Positions 42,647 to 51,285 of a stretch of DNA of 64,000 nucleotides are shown piece after piece. This stretch comes from Microbacteriaceae bacterium (GTDB taxonomy: Bacteria > Actinomycetota > Actinomycetes > Actinomycetales > Microbacteriaceae), in contig JAODMT010000006.1 in the NCBI GenBank assembly GCA_025464975.1, positions 82,780 through 146,779 of the forward strand, written 5' to 3'. The position numbers and the translations under genes were made by a program. A model generated the notes under the pieces. The model saw only the letters and a program-made list of their open reading frames with translations, was not told the DNA's origin and did not search any database. How positions within the stretch are numbered: position 1 is the first letter of the stretch; each line of letters begins with the position of its first letter.

Positions 42647-43287
42647 TCGCCGCTCCAGGTCAGTTCGGGCGTCTCGGCGATGAACTCGTGCGACTCGCGC
42701 CATCCGAGTCCCACTGCGCCGAGGGTCATCAGCATGACCAGGCGGTGGCCCTCGCCGGCTCCGATCGCGTGTTCGGTCGATTCCTCTAGCACCGAAAGCG
42801 CGGTGTCTTCGACGAGTCGGGCGAGTCGGTCGACCGGAATGTCGGGCCGCATCGTGCCGTTGGCTTGCCCGGCGCGGATGGCCTCCCGGACCTCTCGACG
42901 AACGGGCCCGAGGGCGCCGACCGTATGGGAGGCGAGCGGGCCACGGAGGGCCACGACGGCCATCACCCGCACGCTCTCCACTTCGATCCAGAGGTGCGAG
43001 GCGATCAGCGCCAGCCGGGTGAGCGGGTCGGAATGTGAAACCGTCTCGAGTGCTGACGCGACACGCCGCGATCCGGAGGTCACCAGCTCGAGCAGCAGGT
43101 CGTCGCGATTTGAGAAGTGCCCGTAGACGGATCGTCGGCTGAGGCCCGCCGCGGCCGCGATCGCCTCGAGCGAGGCGGCCGGGTCGCGGTTGAGCACAGC
43201 GCGTGCCGCCGCGAGCAGGGCCTCGCGGTTCTCTGTCGCGTCGCGTCGCGGTTGGCGCGGCGGGGGTGTCGTGGTCACGGAATCCAT
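42643..43287 (-). CDS. TetR-family regulator of the YhgE/Pip operon
   Basis: The 214-residue protein has a TetR HTH (REALLAAARAVLNRD, then AAAGLSRRSVYGHFSNRDDL) and a helical ligand domain. ATG 43287 is chosen; the much longer open frame is antisense to purA. It is the first gene of a three-gene overlapping operon and is preceded by a 24-bp palindrome, so autoregulation of the operon is likely. Confidence 0.92.
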   Translation of the reverse strand: MDSVTTTPPPRQPRRDATENREALLAAARAVLNRDPAASLEAIAAAAGLSRRSVYGHFSNRDDLLLELVTSGSRRVASALETVSHSDPLTRLALIASHLWIEVESVRVMAVVALRGPLASHTVGALGPVRREVREAIRAGQANGTMRPDIPVDRLARLVEDTALSVLEESTEHAIGAGEGHRLVMLMTLGAVGLGWRESHEFIAETPELTWSGE

Positions 43288-43293
43288 CGTAAT

Positions 43294-43317
43294 AACTTGC
43301 ACAGCACTGTGCAAGTT
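43294..43317 (-). promoter_or_regulatory. 24-bp palindromic operator for TetR
   Basis: AACTTGCACAG-CA-CTGTGCAAGTT has perfect 11-base arms and ends seven bases before the tetR start codon. It is a good candidate binding site for the adjacent TetR protein. Confidence 0.8.
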
Positions 43318-43389
43318 AGGGGTTAGGGCGGCCCGTTCGGGCGGTTCGATAGGATTGGGCTTCATCCCGGTTTGACGTAAGGATCCGCC

Positions 43390-44676
43390 ATGCCCGCAAT
43401 AGTTCTGATCGGTGCCCAATGGGGCGACGAGGGCAAGGGCAAGGCGACCGACCTTCTTGGCCCCCGCGTCGACTACGTTGTGAAGTTCAACGGAGGCAAC
43501 AACGCGGGCCATACCGTCGTCGTGGGGGACGAGAAGTACGCGCTTCACCTGCTCCCCTCCGGCATCCTCAGCCCCGGTGTGGTCCCGGTGATCGCGAACG
43601 GTGTCGTCGTCGACATTGAGGTTCTCTTTCACGAGCTCGAGGCGCTGAGCGCGCGCGGCGTCGACGTCTCGCGGCTTCTCGTCAGCGCGAACGCTCACGT
43701 CATCACGCAGTATCACCGCACCCTCGACAAGGTCACCGAGCGCTTCCTCGGCAAGCGTCAGATCGGCACGACCGGGCGCGGGATCGGGCCGGCCTATGCC
43801 GACAAGATCAACCGGGTGGGCATCCGCATCCAGGACCTGTTCGACGAGAACATCCTTCGCCAGAAGGTGGAGGGAGCCCTCGACCAGAAGAATCACCTGC
43901 TCGTGAAGATTTACAACCGGCGCGCCATTGGCGTCGACGAGGTTGTGAACGACCTGCTCAGCTACGCCGAACGCCTTCGCCCGATGGTTGCCGACACCGG
44001 GCTGGTCCTCAATCAGGCACTCGACGCCGGCAAGACCGTGCTGTTTGAGGGCGGGCAGGCGACGATGCTGGATGTCGACCACGGCACCTACCCGTTTGTC
44101 ACGTCATCGAGCTCCACAAGCGGTGGGGCGGCGACCGGCTCCGGCGTCGCGCCGAACCGCATGCAACGCGTCATCGCCGTGGTGAAGGCGTACACGACTC
44201 GAGTCGGCGCGGGTCCGTTCCCCACCGAGCTCCACGACGAATCGGGCGAGTTTCTGCGATCGAAGGGCTTCGAATTCGGCACGACGACCGGTCGCCCCCG
44301 CCGAACCGGATGGTACGACGCACCGGTCGCCCGCTATACCGCTCGGATCAACGGAGTGACCGACTTCGTGCTGACCAAACTCGATGTGCTGACCGGTCTC
44401 GAGTCGATCCCCGTCTGCGTCGCCTACGAGGTGGACGGAAAGCGAGTCGAAGAGGTACCGGTTTCCCAATCGGACTTCCATCACGCCAAACCGATCTACG
44501 AGCAGTTCCCCGGCTGGACCGAGGACATCACCGGCTCCCGCAGCTTTGAGGACCTGCCAAAGAACGCTCGAGACTATGTGCTCGCGCTCGAGGCAATGAG
44601 CGGCTCGCGCATTTCGGCGATCGGAGTCGGTCCCGATCGCGAGGCAATCGTGGTGCGGAACGACCTGCTCGGCTAG
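43390..44676 (+). CDS. purA: adenylosuccinate synthetase
   Basis: The 428-residue GTP-dependent enzyme joins IMP and aspartate in AMP synthesis. It shows [16 protein letters not shown] with catalytic Asp, [11 protein letters not shown] with catalytic His, [39 protein letters not shown] and [13 protein letters not shown]. Length is standard. TAAGGATCC precedes the ATG. It is divergent from the TetR operon. Confidence 0.98.
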   Translation: MPAIVLIGAQWGDEGKGKATDLLGPRVDYVVKFNGGNNAGHTVVVGDEKYALHLLPSGILSPGVVPVIANGVVVDIEVLFHELEALSARGVDVSRLLVSANAHVITQYHRTLDKVTERFLGKRQIGTTGRGIGPAYADKINRVGIRIQDLFDENILRQKVEGALDQKNHLLVKIYNRRAIGVDEVVNDLLSYAERLRPMVADTGLVLNQALDAGKTVLFEGGQATMLDVDHGTYPFVTSSSSTSGGAATGSGVAPNRMQRVIAVVKAYTTRVGAGPFPTELHDESGEFLRSKGFEFGTTTGRPRRTGWYDAPVARYTARINGVTDFVLTKLDVLTGLESIPVCVAYEVDGKRVEEVPVSQSDFHHAKPIYEQFPGWTEDITGSRSFEDLPKNARDYVLALEAMSGSRISAIGVGPDREAIVVRNDLLG

Positions 44677-44705
44677 CTACAGCGCGGCGAGACGGGCGCT
44701 AGACG

Positions 44706-45323
44706 CTAGACGATGGAGTAGCCCTCCGGCAACGGCGTGCGCCCGGTGAGCGCGAACAGCAGCGCCTCGCCGTCCCCCCGCGTCGCGGCAACGGCGGCCG
44801 CGAGGGCCACGGAATCGAGAATCGCATCAGCCGGGATGGAATGCGCGACGCCCGTCGCGCGCGACAGATCTATCGTGTGCACGACGAGCTCGAATACCCT
44901 CGTTCGCAAGTACTCGGTCAGTGGGATGCCCATCCCGCCGATCGAGACGACGCGATTGGTCGGTTGAGACTCGATGAGGGAACGGCTGCGGGCGAGGGCG
45001 GATGTGACCCGGCCGACCGGGTCGTCGGCGAGCCACAGTCCGGAGTCGACCCCGCGAGCGGCCACGGCGGCCGGATCGGTGAAGCTTTGGTACACGCTCG
45101 TGTAATACGCCTCCGCGGTCGGCACGGTGGCGTCGCTCGGCTCCTCCTGGGACAGGTAGGTTTCGACGGTGAGAATTGCCCTCGCCGTGTGACCGGCGAG
45201 ACTGCGGACCGTCCACGAGCCGAGGCCCGGCAGCTGCCACTGGTCATCGCTGACGGAGCCAAGAACGGCGATGAATGCCTCGGCCGAATGGGAAAAGAGT
45301 GATGTCGTGCTCACGAATACCAT
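44706..45323 (-). CDS. DinB-like/mycothiol maleylpyruvate isomerase-type protein
   Basis: The 205-residue protein has the N-terminal four-helix metal-binding domain: GLGSWTVRSLAGHTARAIL with the first His, then LRTRVFELVVHTIDLSRATG with the HxxD region. Such actinobacterial proteins include mycothiol-dependent isomerases and S-transferases. The specific reaction is unknown. It converges with purA and is divergent from a GNAT gene. Confidence 0.85.
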   Translation of the reverse strand: MVFVSTTSLFSHSAEAFIAVLGSVSDDQWQLPGLGSWTVRSLAGHTARAILTVETYLSQEEPSDATVPTAEAYYTSVYQSFTDPAAVAARGVDSGLWLADDPVGRVTSALARSRSLIESQPTNRVVSIGGMGIPLTEYLRTRVFELVVHTIDLSRATGVAHSIPADAILDSVALAAAVAATRGDGEALLFALTGRTPLPEGYSIV

Positions 45324-45354
45324 CGTGGCACCACGTGCTGCCAGACTGGTCTCT

Positions 45355-46011
45355 GTGACTGCGACACGCCCCGAACCTGCACCAATCGAGGGCCGATTCG
45401 TCCGGCTCGAGCCGTTGCGCCGCGACCACCTTGCCGCCCTGTATTCGGCGATCGGGCACAGAATCGTCTTCGCCGATGGCTACGGAGGCGGACCGGCCGG
45501 GTTTCGCGACAACGAAGCAGATTTCATCGCGTGGGCCGAGTCGTACTACCCGTGGGTCGACGGCAACAGCTACGCAATTTTCCTCGTGGGCGGTCCGCAC
45601 GACGGCCAACTCGTCGGAACGTCGACCCTGGGGGAGTTTGAACCTCGGCTGGAGAGCGCGCACCTCGGGTGGACCGCCTACGACCCGCGCGTGTGGGGCA
45701 CGGCGGTAAACGCGGAAGCCAAACTGCTCATCCTTGGCCTCGCCTTCGAGCACGGATTCGGCCGGGTCAAGATTCAGGCGGATGCCGCGAACCCCCGTTC
45801 CCGCGCTGCCATCGCCAGGATCGGCGCAACTTTCGAGGGTCTCATCAGGCGGGAACGGCCTCGCGCGGACGGCAGTTGGCGCGACACCGCCGTCTTCTCG
45901 GTGATCGTCGATGAATGGCCGGAGGTGAAGGCCGGGCTCGAGGCGCGACTCGACGGCTACGGCGGCCGACCGGTGCTTTTCCGGTCGCCGTCGTCGCGTG
46001 AGCCCGACTAG
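45355..46011 (+). CDS. RimJ/RimL-type GNAT acetyltransferase
   Basis: The 218-residue protein begins EGRFVRLEPLRRDHLAALYS, has HLGWTAYDPRVWGTAVNAEA at the CoA site and ADAANPRSRAAIARIGATFEG, the marks of RimJ/RimL GNAT enzymes. The acceptor is unknown. GTG 45355 is used; upstream codons would overlap the divergent gene. It overlaps the end of the convergent FGGY kinase gene by four bases. Confidence 0.9.
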   Translation: MTATRPEPAPIEGRFVRLEPLRRDHLAALYSAIGHRIVFADGYGGGPAGFRDNEADFIAWAESYYPWVDGNSYAIFLVGGPHDGQLVGTSTLGEFEPRLESAHLGWTAYDPRVWGTAVNAEAKLLILGLAFEHGFGRVKIQADAANPRSRAAIARIGATFEGLIRRERPRADGSWRDTAVFSVIVDEWPEVKAGLEARLDGYGGRPVLFRSPSSREPD

Positions 46012-47486
46012 GCGCGATTCTGGAGCGCGGCTAGCGCGTGGACGATGCTTTCGGTCGCGGGATACAGCCGTCGGTACAGGTCATAGAGCTCGTCGTAGCG
46101 ACCGGCAAGCTCAAGATTCGGCGTAAGCACCTCCGCGATGGGGTTCCATTGATCGATCGAGACTTCACTGGTGCTTCGGGCCGCCAGGAACGCGGCTCCG
46201 AAGCTTGCACCGATGGTGACCGTCGGTATGTGCTGCTCGAGGCCGGTGATGTCCGAGACCAGTTGGGTCCAGAGACGACCGCGTGTGCCGCCGCCAACGG
46301 CGACAACGCGCTGGATGTCTCCGCCGGCATCCCGCATGCCCTGCACGTTGTGCCGAACCCCAAATGCCGTGGCTTCGAGCGCAGCGCGGTAGAGGTCGCC
46401 CGGCGTGTGCCCGATCGTGAGACCGGCTATGACCCCGCGAGCGTCAGGGTCCGCGATCGGCGTGCGTTCCCCAGCAAAGTACGGGAGCATAATGAGCCCG
46501 TTGGCGCCCGGACCGGACTGTTCTGCGTTCGCCAGGAGGTCCGAGAAGTCGGGTGAGCCGAACAGTTCGCGCAGCCAACCGGTGATCGCGCCGGAGGTGG
46601 CCATTCCCCCGGCCAGGTTGCGCGTTCCGGGGACCGCGCCGAGCGTGCTCCAGAGCGTTGGCGAGGTGAGACGCTCGTGCACGGTGTTGATGAGGAACAT
46701 GGTCGTCCCGTACATCAGCATGAGATCACCCACCTCGGTTGCGCCGACGCTTACCGCCTCCGACCAGGCGTCGATGGTTCCGGTGATGACGGGGATGCCG
46801 AGTGGAAGGGTGGTCTCAGCGGCTGCCGCGGCATGGATCGTGCCGGCGACCTCACCCGCCCAGAGGAGTCCCGGCAGCTCCAACTCGGGCGCGATGACGT
46901 CACACCACGGGCGGAACCAGTCCTCGGCGGTGGTGTCGAACATCGGAGTGCATTGGCTCGCGGAGTGGTAGTCCAGAACATAGTTGCCCGTGAGCTGGTA
47001 CAGCAGCCAGGAGCTCGGCATGAAGAGGCGACGCGAAGCCGCATAGACCTCAGGTTCTTGATCGCGAAGCCACCAGAGCTTCGGCCCGACCGCCTGTGTG
47101 GATAGGGCGGAACCGCATCGATCCACGATCGCCGTCGAACCCAGCGTCTCTGCGAGCCGGGCGATCTGGGCAGTGGCTCGAGAGTCGACGCCGTACAGGA
47201 TGGCGGGCCGCAGTGGGCGGTTGTCCGAGTCCGTGACCAGCACGCACGGTCCCATGCCGCTCAGGCCAACCGCCACTACCGTGGTGTCGCCGGTCGTGTT
47301 CAGCTCCCGGGAGATGGAGACAAACTCCTCCCACCAGACCGATGCATCCATCTCCACCATTCCGGGACCGGGACGGGAGACCTGGTGTTCCCGCGTCGCC
47401 GTCGCCAGCACCGTACCGTCAGCCGCGACGAGTACTCCCTTCGAGCTGGAGGTGCCGATGTCGACCCCGAGAAATGCCTCGCGCAT
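46008..47486 (-). CDS. FGGY-family carbohydrate kinase
   Basis: The 492-residue two-domain sugar kinase shows the phosphate-1 motif LGVDIGTSSSKGVLVAADG, MVEMDASVWWEEF, GTIDAWSEAVSVGATEVGDL and the adenosine motif VVAVGGGTRGRLWTQLVSDI. It resembles xylulose- or fuculose-type kinases and probably phosphorylates the ketose made by the isomerase encoded just upstream, whose stop overlaps this ATG (TGATG). The true sugar is inference. Confidence 0.9.
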   Translation of the reverse strand: MREAFLGVDIGTSSSKGVLVAADGTVLATATREHQVSRPGPGMVEMDASVWWEEFVSISRELNTTGDTTVVAVGLSGMGPCVLVTDSDNRPLRPAILYGVDSRATAQIARLAETLGSTAIVDRCGSALSTQAVGPKLWWLRDQEPEVYAASRRLFMPSSWLLYQLTGNYVLDYHSASQCTPMFDTTAEDWFRPWCDVIAPELELPGLLWAGEVAGTIHAAAAAETTLPLGIPVITGTIDAWSEAVSVGATEVGDLMLMYGTTMFLINTVHERLTSPTLWSTLGAVPGTRNLAGGMATSGAITGWLRELFGSPDFSDLLANAEQSGPGANGLIMLPYFAGERTPIADPDARGVIAGLTIGHTPGDLYRAALEATAFGVRHNVQGMRDAGGDIQRVVAVGGGTRGRLWTQLVSDITGLEQHIPTVTIGASFGAAFLAARSTSEVSIDQWNPIAEVLTPNLELAGRYDELYDLYRRLYPATESIVHALAALQNRA

Positions 47487-49141
47487 CAGCTGGCGATGGC
47501 GGAGTCGAGATTGACGTCACCACAGATGTGAACGGGAACGCCCAGTCGCGCGAACAGGGTTGCCTTGGCGATCAGGGCACGGTCCGCCGTTTCTGCGTCG
47601 GGCGCATAAGCGACCTGGGCGTGGTTGGCCTTGTGGCGGGCCATGAACTGGTCGCGGCTGACGCCGTGCAAGACCACGTGCATGATCGGCCATTCCGGGT
47701 TGGTCGCCTGCCAGCGCCTCTCGGTCTCCTCATCGGGGAGTTCGACAGCGGATGCGCGTCCGATGTCGACCTGCAGAATGCCGTCCGCGATGTAGACGCG
47801 GGACCAGACGATCTCACCCGCCTTCGAGACACCCTTGATGGTTCCGCCTCCCGCCGGGAAGAACACCGGCGATTGACGCCAGCTGACCGCTCCGGCGTAG
47901 CCTCCTCGCAGATGGGACGGCGGAACCGAACCCGAGATCTCGAACACCCACACGAAGTCCTCACCGAATTGCTCACCCCAGCGGATGTCGTGAAGGGTGG
48001 TTGCCGGGTCGAGTCCCATCGCGGTCCAGACCCGGTTGGTCACGAGCGCATCCACCGCCACTCCCTCGTCCGCTTCATTGAAGTGCGGGAGGGCCTCGCC
48101 GTCCCAGAGGATGCGAGAGCCGTCCCGACTGGTCACCGGTGGCCGCTCTACGTTGTTGAGCAACCCTTCCGCCAGGTCGGAAGCCGGCACGAGATCTTTC
48201 AGCCCTTGCTGATACTGGATGCCCACAGCATCCAACCCAAAATCGTCGCTAATTCTCAAGGCAGCAATGTACATCTTGAACTGCTGACGCAGCTGCGATT
48301 CGGTGAGTTCCGTGGCTTCGTCGGTGCCAATGTTGAAGGTCATGCCGCGCGCGTCCAACCAGTCGCGTACTCCGTTCGCGTCGGCATCCGAAACCTTGAG
48401 CATCTCGGCGTACAGCGCGCTCTGCGAGAGCCTTTCCTTGTAGATGCCCAGCTTGTTGAGCAATTCGTCGTCGAAGATTGCGTTGTACATTCCCATGCAA
48501 CCCTCATCGAAGACACCGATGATCGCCTTTTCGGTCAACAGTTGCTCGGCGAGAGCCTCACCAAGCTCCGTCTCGGCTGTAGCGGACAGCGGAGGCAAAG
48601 CTCGAACGTGTGACGAGTCGTGATGCACGACTCCACTCGTCACCCAGCTCTCCAGGCCCGAGCGGAACCATTCGTCGGTGAAGTCGACACTCCAGAGTGT
48701 GGAGTACGGCTTTGCCATCTTGGTCAGACCGGCGTTCAAGCCGAGAAGGCCGACCAGTCCCGGCCAATCGCCCACGAAGTTCGCGACCGTGAGGATGGGT
48801 CCTCGGTGTGATCGCAGTCCGGCGAGAACGTGGTGGCTGTACTGCCAGACCGCCTCGGCGACGATCAGCGGCGCGTCCGGGGGAATGGTCGCGAAGACTT
48901 CGAGTCCCCTGCGTTGACTGTCGATGAACCCGTGGCCCTTTTGCTCATCGACCTCGTTAGCTCGTATTACCGTCCAACCGAGCCGTTGAAAGGCGGCACC
49001 GATCTCCGCTTCCATGGCGGCCTGAGTCGGCCAGCCGGCGATGTTGGCGCTCGGACGCAGATCGCCGCTCGCGATGAGATAGGCGGTCTTGTCCGGTGCC
49101 GGAGCCAGAGTGGTGCCGGATGGCAGTCGGTATGTGGTCAT
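47486..49141 (-). CDS. L-fucose/L-arabinose isomerase-family protein
   Basis: The 551-residue protein shows family blocks EAVWQYSHHVLAGLRSHRGP, ILTVANFVGDWPGLVG, GVFDEGCMGMYNAIFDDELL and a C-terminal PIMHVVLHGVSRDQFMARHK. These match the fucose isomerase-like fold, which converts an aldose to a ketose with Mn. AAGGAG at proper spacing supports ATG 49141 over an upstream ATG. It is first in an operon with the FGGY kinase, with a promoter overlapped by a LacI-type palindrome. The exact substrate (L-fucose, D-arabinose or another deoxy sugar) is unproven. Confidence 0.85.
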   Translation of the reverse strand: MTTYRLPSGTTLAPAPDKTAYLIASGDLRPSANIAGWPTQAAMEAEIGAAFQRLGWTVIRANEVDEQKGHGFIDSQRRGLEVFATIPPDAPLIVAEAVWQYSHHVLAGLRSHRGPILTVANFVGDWPGLVGLLGLNAGLTKMAKPYSTLWSVDFTDEWFRSGLESWVTSGVVHHDSSHVRALPPLSATAETELGEALAEQLLTEKAIIGVFDEGCMGMYNAIFDDELLNKLGIYKERLSQSALYAEMLKVSDADANGVRDWLDARGMTFNIGTDEATELTESQLRQQFKMYIAALRISDDFGLDAVGIQYQQGLKDLVPASDLAEGLLNNVERPPVTSRDGSRILWDGEALPHFNEADEGVAVDALVTNRVWTAMGLDPATTLHDIRWGEQFGEDFVWVFEISGSVPPSHLRGGYAGAVSWRQSPVFFPAGGGTIKGVSKAGEIVWSRVYIADGILQVDIGRASAVELPDEETERRWQATNPEWPIMHVVLHGVSRDQFMARHKANHAQVAYAPDAETADRALIAKATLFARLGVPVHICGDVNLDSAIAS

Positions 49142-49203
49142 CGGTGACTCCTTCATTGGGAAGCGCCTCTCGCACGTTCGGCATCGCGAAAGTCTTTCCC
49201 CCG

Positions 49204-49232
49204 AGAATGCCAGAAATCGATTTCTTCGTCAA
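49204..49232 (-). promoter_or_regulatory. isomerase-kinase promoter with LacI-type operator
   Basis: On the minus strand -35 TTGACG (49227-49232) and -10 CATTCT (49204-49209) are 17 bases apart. The perfect 14-bp palindrome AGAAATCGATTTCT (49212-49225) fills the spacer, an ideal repressor position. Confidence 0.75.
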
Positions 49233-49328
49233 GCGGCTTTTCGCTTGCATGGAGTGTCGTCCTACCCCGTGTTTTCGGGCAATAGTGATCGAATAGGGCC
49301 GTTTTGGCGAGTTCATGTGATAGTTTCG

Positions 49329-49342
49329 GAGAAAACGTTTCC
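49329..49342 (+). promoter_or_regulatory. possible second LacI-type palindrome before fucU
   Basis: GAGAAAACGTTTCC contains the AAACGTTT core typical of LacI-family operators, 18 bases before the ATG at 49360. It differs from the AAATCGATTT sites, so it may bind another LacI-type protein. Confidence 0.45.
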
Positions 49343-49359
49343 TCGGAAAGAGGTGCCTC

Positions 49360-49773
49360 ATGCTGGTCGGCCTCAACCCCCTGTTACGTGGCGATCTGCT
49401 CGCCGCTCTCGACAGAATGGGGCACGGTGACATCCTGGTGATCGCAGATGCCAACTTCCCTGCTCACAGGCTTTCGACAACAGGCGTTCACGACCTTCCG
49501 GGGATAGATGCCCCGACCGTCGCAGCCGCCGTGTTGACCGTCTTTCCGATTGACGCTGCTGAGCCGGTCACGCTGATGACCTGTCCGGCTGGGCGACAGC
49601 CAGTTCAACTCGAGTTGCTCAGGGCTAGCGGTGATCCGTCGTCCGAGCGCGTCGAAGAGGTGGACCGCCATGACTTCTATCGCCTCGCGGCCGAGGCAGC
49701 GGTAGTCGTGCAGAGCGGCGAGACGCGACCATATGGCAACCTTCTGATTCGTAAGGCCGGGATCACGACGTGA
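49360..49773 (+). CDS. FucU/RbsD-type sugar mutarotase
   Basis: The 137-residue protein has the FucU/RbsD signature MGHGDILVIADANFPAH with the catalytic His and Asp. The C-terminal part is VVVQSGETRPYGNLLIRKAG. It interconverts sugar anomers or pyranose forms to feed the isomerase. It diverges from the isomerase gene and is followed after 39 bases by the LacI regulator, likely cotranscribed. Confidence 0.9.
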   Translation: MLVGLNPLLRGDLLAALDRMGHGDILVIADANFPAHRLSTTGVHDLPGIDAPTVAAAVLTVFPIDAAEPVTLMTCPAGRQPVQLELLRASGDPSSERVEEVDRHDFYRLAAEAAVVVQSGETRPYGNLLIRKAGITT

Positions 49774-49812
49774 ACGCGCGCCGACTCCGCGTGCCAATCC
49801 CGGCGGAGTGAC

Positions 49813-50811
49813 ATGGTCAAGATCAGCGACGTAGCCCGGGAGGCCGGGGTGTCCGCCGCCACCGTCTCGCGGGCGTTGAACAACAATCCCAAGGTCGATC
49901 CGAAACTCGCGGAGCGAGTTCGGGAAGCGGCCAAGCGACTCGAGTACCGACCAAACGGAATCGCCCGCAGTCTGCGCAGGCAGTCCACGGATGTGCTCGC
50001 CCTGATCATCTCCGACGTCAGCAACCCGTTCTTCACCGCCATCACTCGCGGGGTCGAGGACGTGGCCCAGAAGGCCGGATTGTCCGTGTTGCTGTGTAAC
50101 GCGGACGAGGATCCGGCCAAGGAAGCCACGTATCTCAGCGTCGCCGAGCAGGAGCAGGTGGCGGGAGTCATCATTTCTCCGCACAGCGCTGACACCGACG
50201 TCTCGCGGCTGCGCGCCGCGGGCATTCCATTCGTTGTCATCGACCGGCCGCTCAACGAGAACGCCGACTCGGTCATGGTGCACTCACGGGAGGGCGCGCG
50301 CGGTGCCACCAATCATCTGATCGATGCCGGCTGGAAGCGGCCCGCGTGTGTCACCGGGCCGAGCGACGCGACGACCGCGTGCGAGCGCCGTGACGGGTAC
50401 CTCGACGCGATCCGCGACCACGGGGGGCTCGAGGAGCTATTTGTGCATGCGCCGTTCCGGCAGCATGGCGGTTCGGAGGCCGCAGCACGGCTGCTCGACC
50501 GGGACGATCGACCGGACGCCATCTTCGTCGCCAACGCTCAAATGGCCTTGGGCGTGCTCGCGGAACTCTCTCTGCGGAAGCTCCGGATCGGCCAGGACGT
50601 CGGCATAATCACGTTTGACGACGCGCCGTGGGCACCCTTCATCAGTCCTCCCATGTCTGTTGTCGCTCAGCCCGCCTATGACATCGGCGCCCAGGCCGCC
50701 CAACTTCTTGTCGAGCGTGTCCGAAAGACGGCACCGGATGCCGTTCGCCGGATAACGCTCTCGACGACCCTCATCGTGCGCGACAGCTCGCGCCGGCTCG
50801 GCCCGATCTAG
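49813..50811 (+). CDS. LacI-family transcriptional repressor
   Basis: The 332-residue protein has the N-terminal LacI HTH (KISDVAREAGVSAATVSRAL), the hinge (YRPNGIARSLRRQSTDVLAL) and a periplasmic-binding-protein-like sugar domain. It very likely binds the AAATCGATT-centred palindromes at the isomerase and importer promoters. Its inducer would be the imported sugar or a derivative. Confidence 0.94.
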   Translation: MVKISDVAREAGVSAATVSRALNNNPKVDPKLAERVREAAKRLEYRPNGIARSLRRQSTDVLALIISDVSNPFFTAITRGVEDVAQKAGLSVLLCNADEDPAKEATYLSVAEQEQVAGVIISPHSADTDVSRLRAAGIPFVVIDRPLNENADSVMVHSREGARGATNHLIDAGWKRPACVTGPSDATTACERRDGYLDAIRDHGGLEELFVHAPFRQHGGSEAAARLLDRDDRPDAIFVANAQMALGVLAELSLRKLRIGQDVGIITFDDAPWAPFISPPMSVVAQPAYDIGAQAAQLLVERVRKTAPDAVRRITLSTTLIVRDSSRRLGPI

Positions 50812-50982
50812 GCCGGCTGCGGCTCCTCTCGGTCAATTCACGGGGCACTCCCACCGGAATTCGGGTTGCTTCGAACAGGATGAGCGGCGCGCTGCCGCAT
50901 TTCATCGCTCGCCCGCGTTGGGTCTTTCGGCGTAGTTCGTCAGCGGCGGAAGGAAGGCTCCGCGGCCCTGTCAAATCTCTTC

Positions 50983-51011
50983 TTGACAGCACCAATCGGG
51001 CCTCCTACAGT
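50983..51011 (+). promoter_or_regulatory. importer operon promoter TTGACA-17-TACAGT
   Basis: -35 TTGACA (50983-50988), 17-base spacer, -10 TACAGT (51006-51011). LacI-type sites follow directly. Confidence 0.75.
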
Positions 51012-51014
51012 TGA

Positions 51015-51026
51015 GAAATCGATTGC
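51015..51026 (+). promoter_or_regulatory. LacI-type operator 1 of the importer operon
   Basis: GAAATCGATTGC, centred on ATCGAT, covers the likely transcription start. Confidence 0.7.
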
Positions 51027-51046
51027 ACGGGTTTCTCAACACCTGA

Positions 51047-51058
51047 GTAATCGATTTT
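51047..51058 (+). promoter_or_regulatory. LacI-type operator 2 of the importer operon
   Basis: GTAATCGATTTT, centre 32 bases (about three helical turns) after operator 1, so two repressor dimers could bind the same DNA face. Confidence 0.65.
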
Positions 51059-51285
51059 TCACCCTGGCGCACACCTGAGCCCAGGTTCCGGCGCAGCGAA
51101 GCGGAGGGCATTTCGACGATGACAAGTGCAACTCCCGCCGAATTTTCCTCGACCGCTGCCTTGCCCCCTCACTCGCGAACCGAGCCCCCTCGGGTCACCG
51201 CGACGCTCGGTGTGAGGTTATGCCCGGAGATCTCGACAGCACCACCAGAACAGTCCCTTCGGTAGTACCCATCAAGGAGATGGAA

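Larger units (their letters stand above)
50812..51285 (+). other. 474-base regulatory region before the importer genes
   Basis: No gene seen. It contains a consensus promoter (50983-51011), two LacI-type sites and an apparent 5' leader of about 265 bases before the ATG at 51286. The leader has no family I recognise. Confidence 0.6.

Noticed and set aside
43288..44082. N-terminal extension of the TetR frame
   Set aside because: It is antisense to purA and lies upstream of the operator palindrome; TetR begins at 43287.
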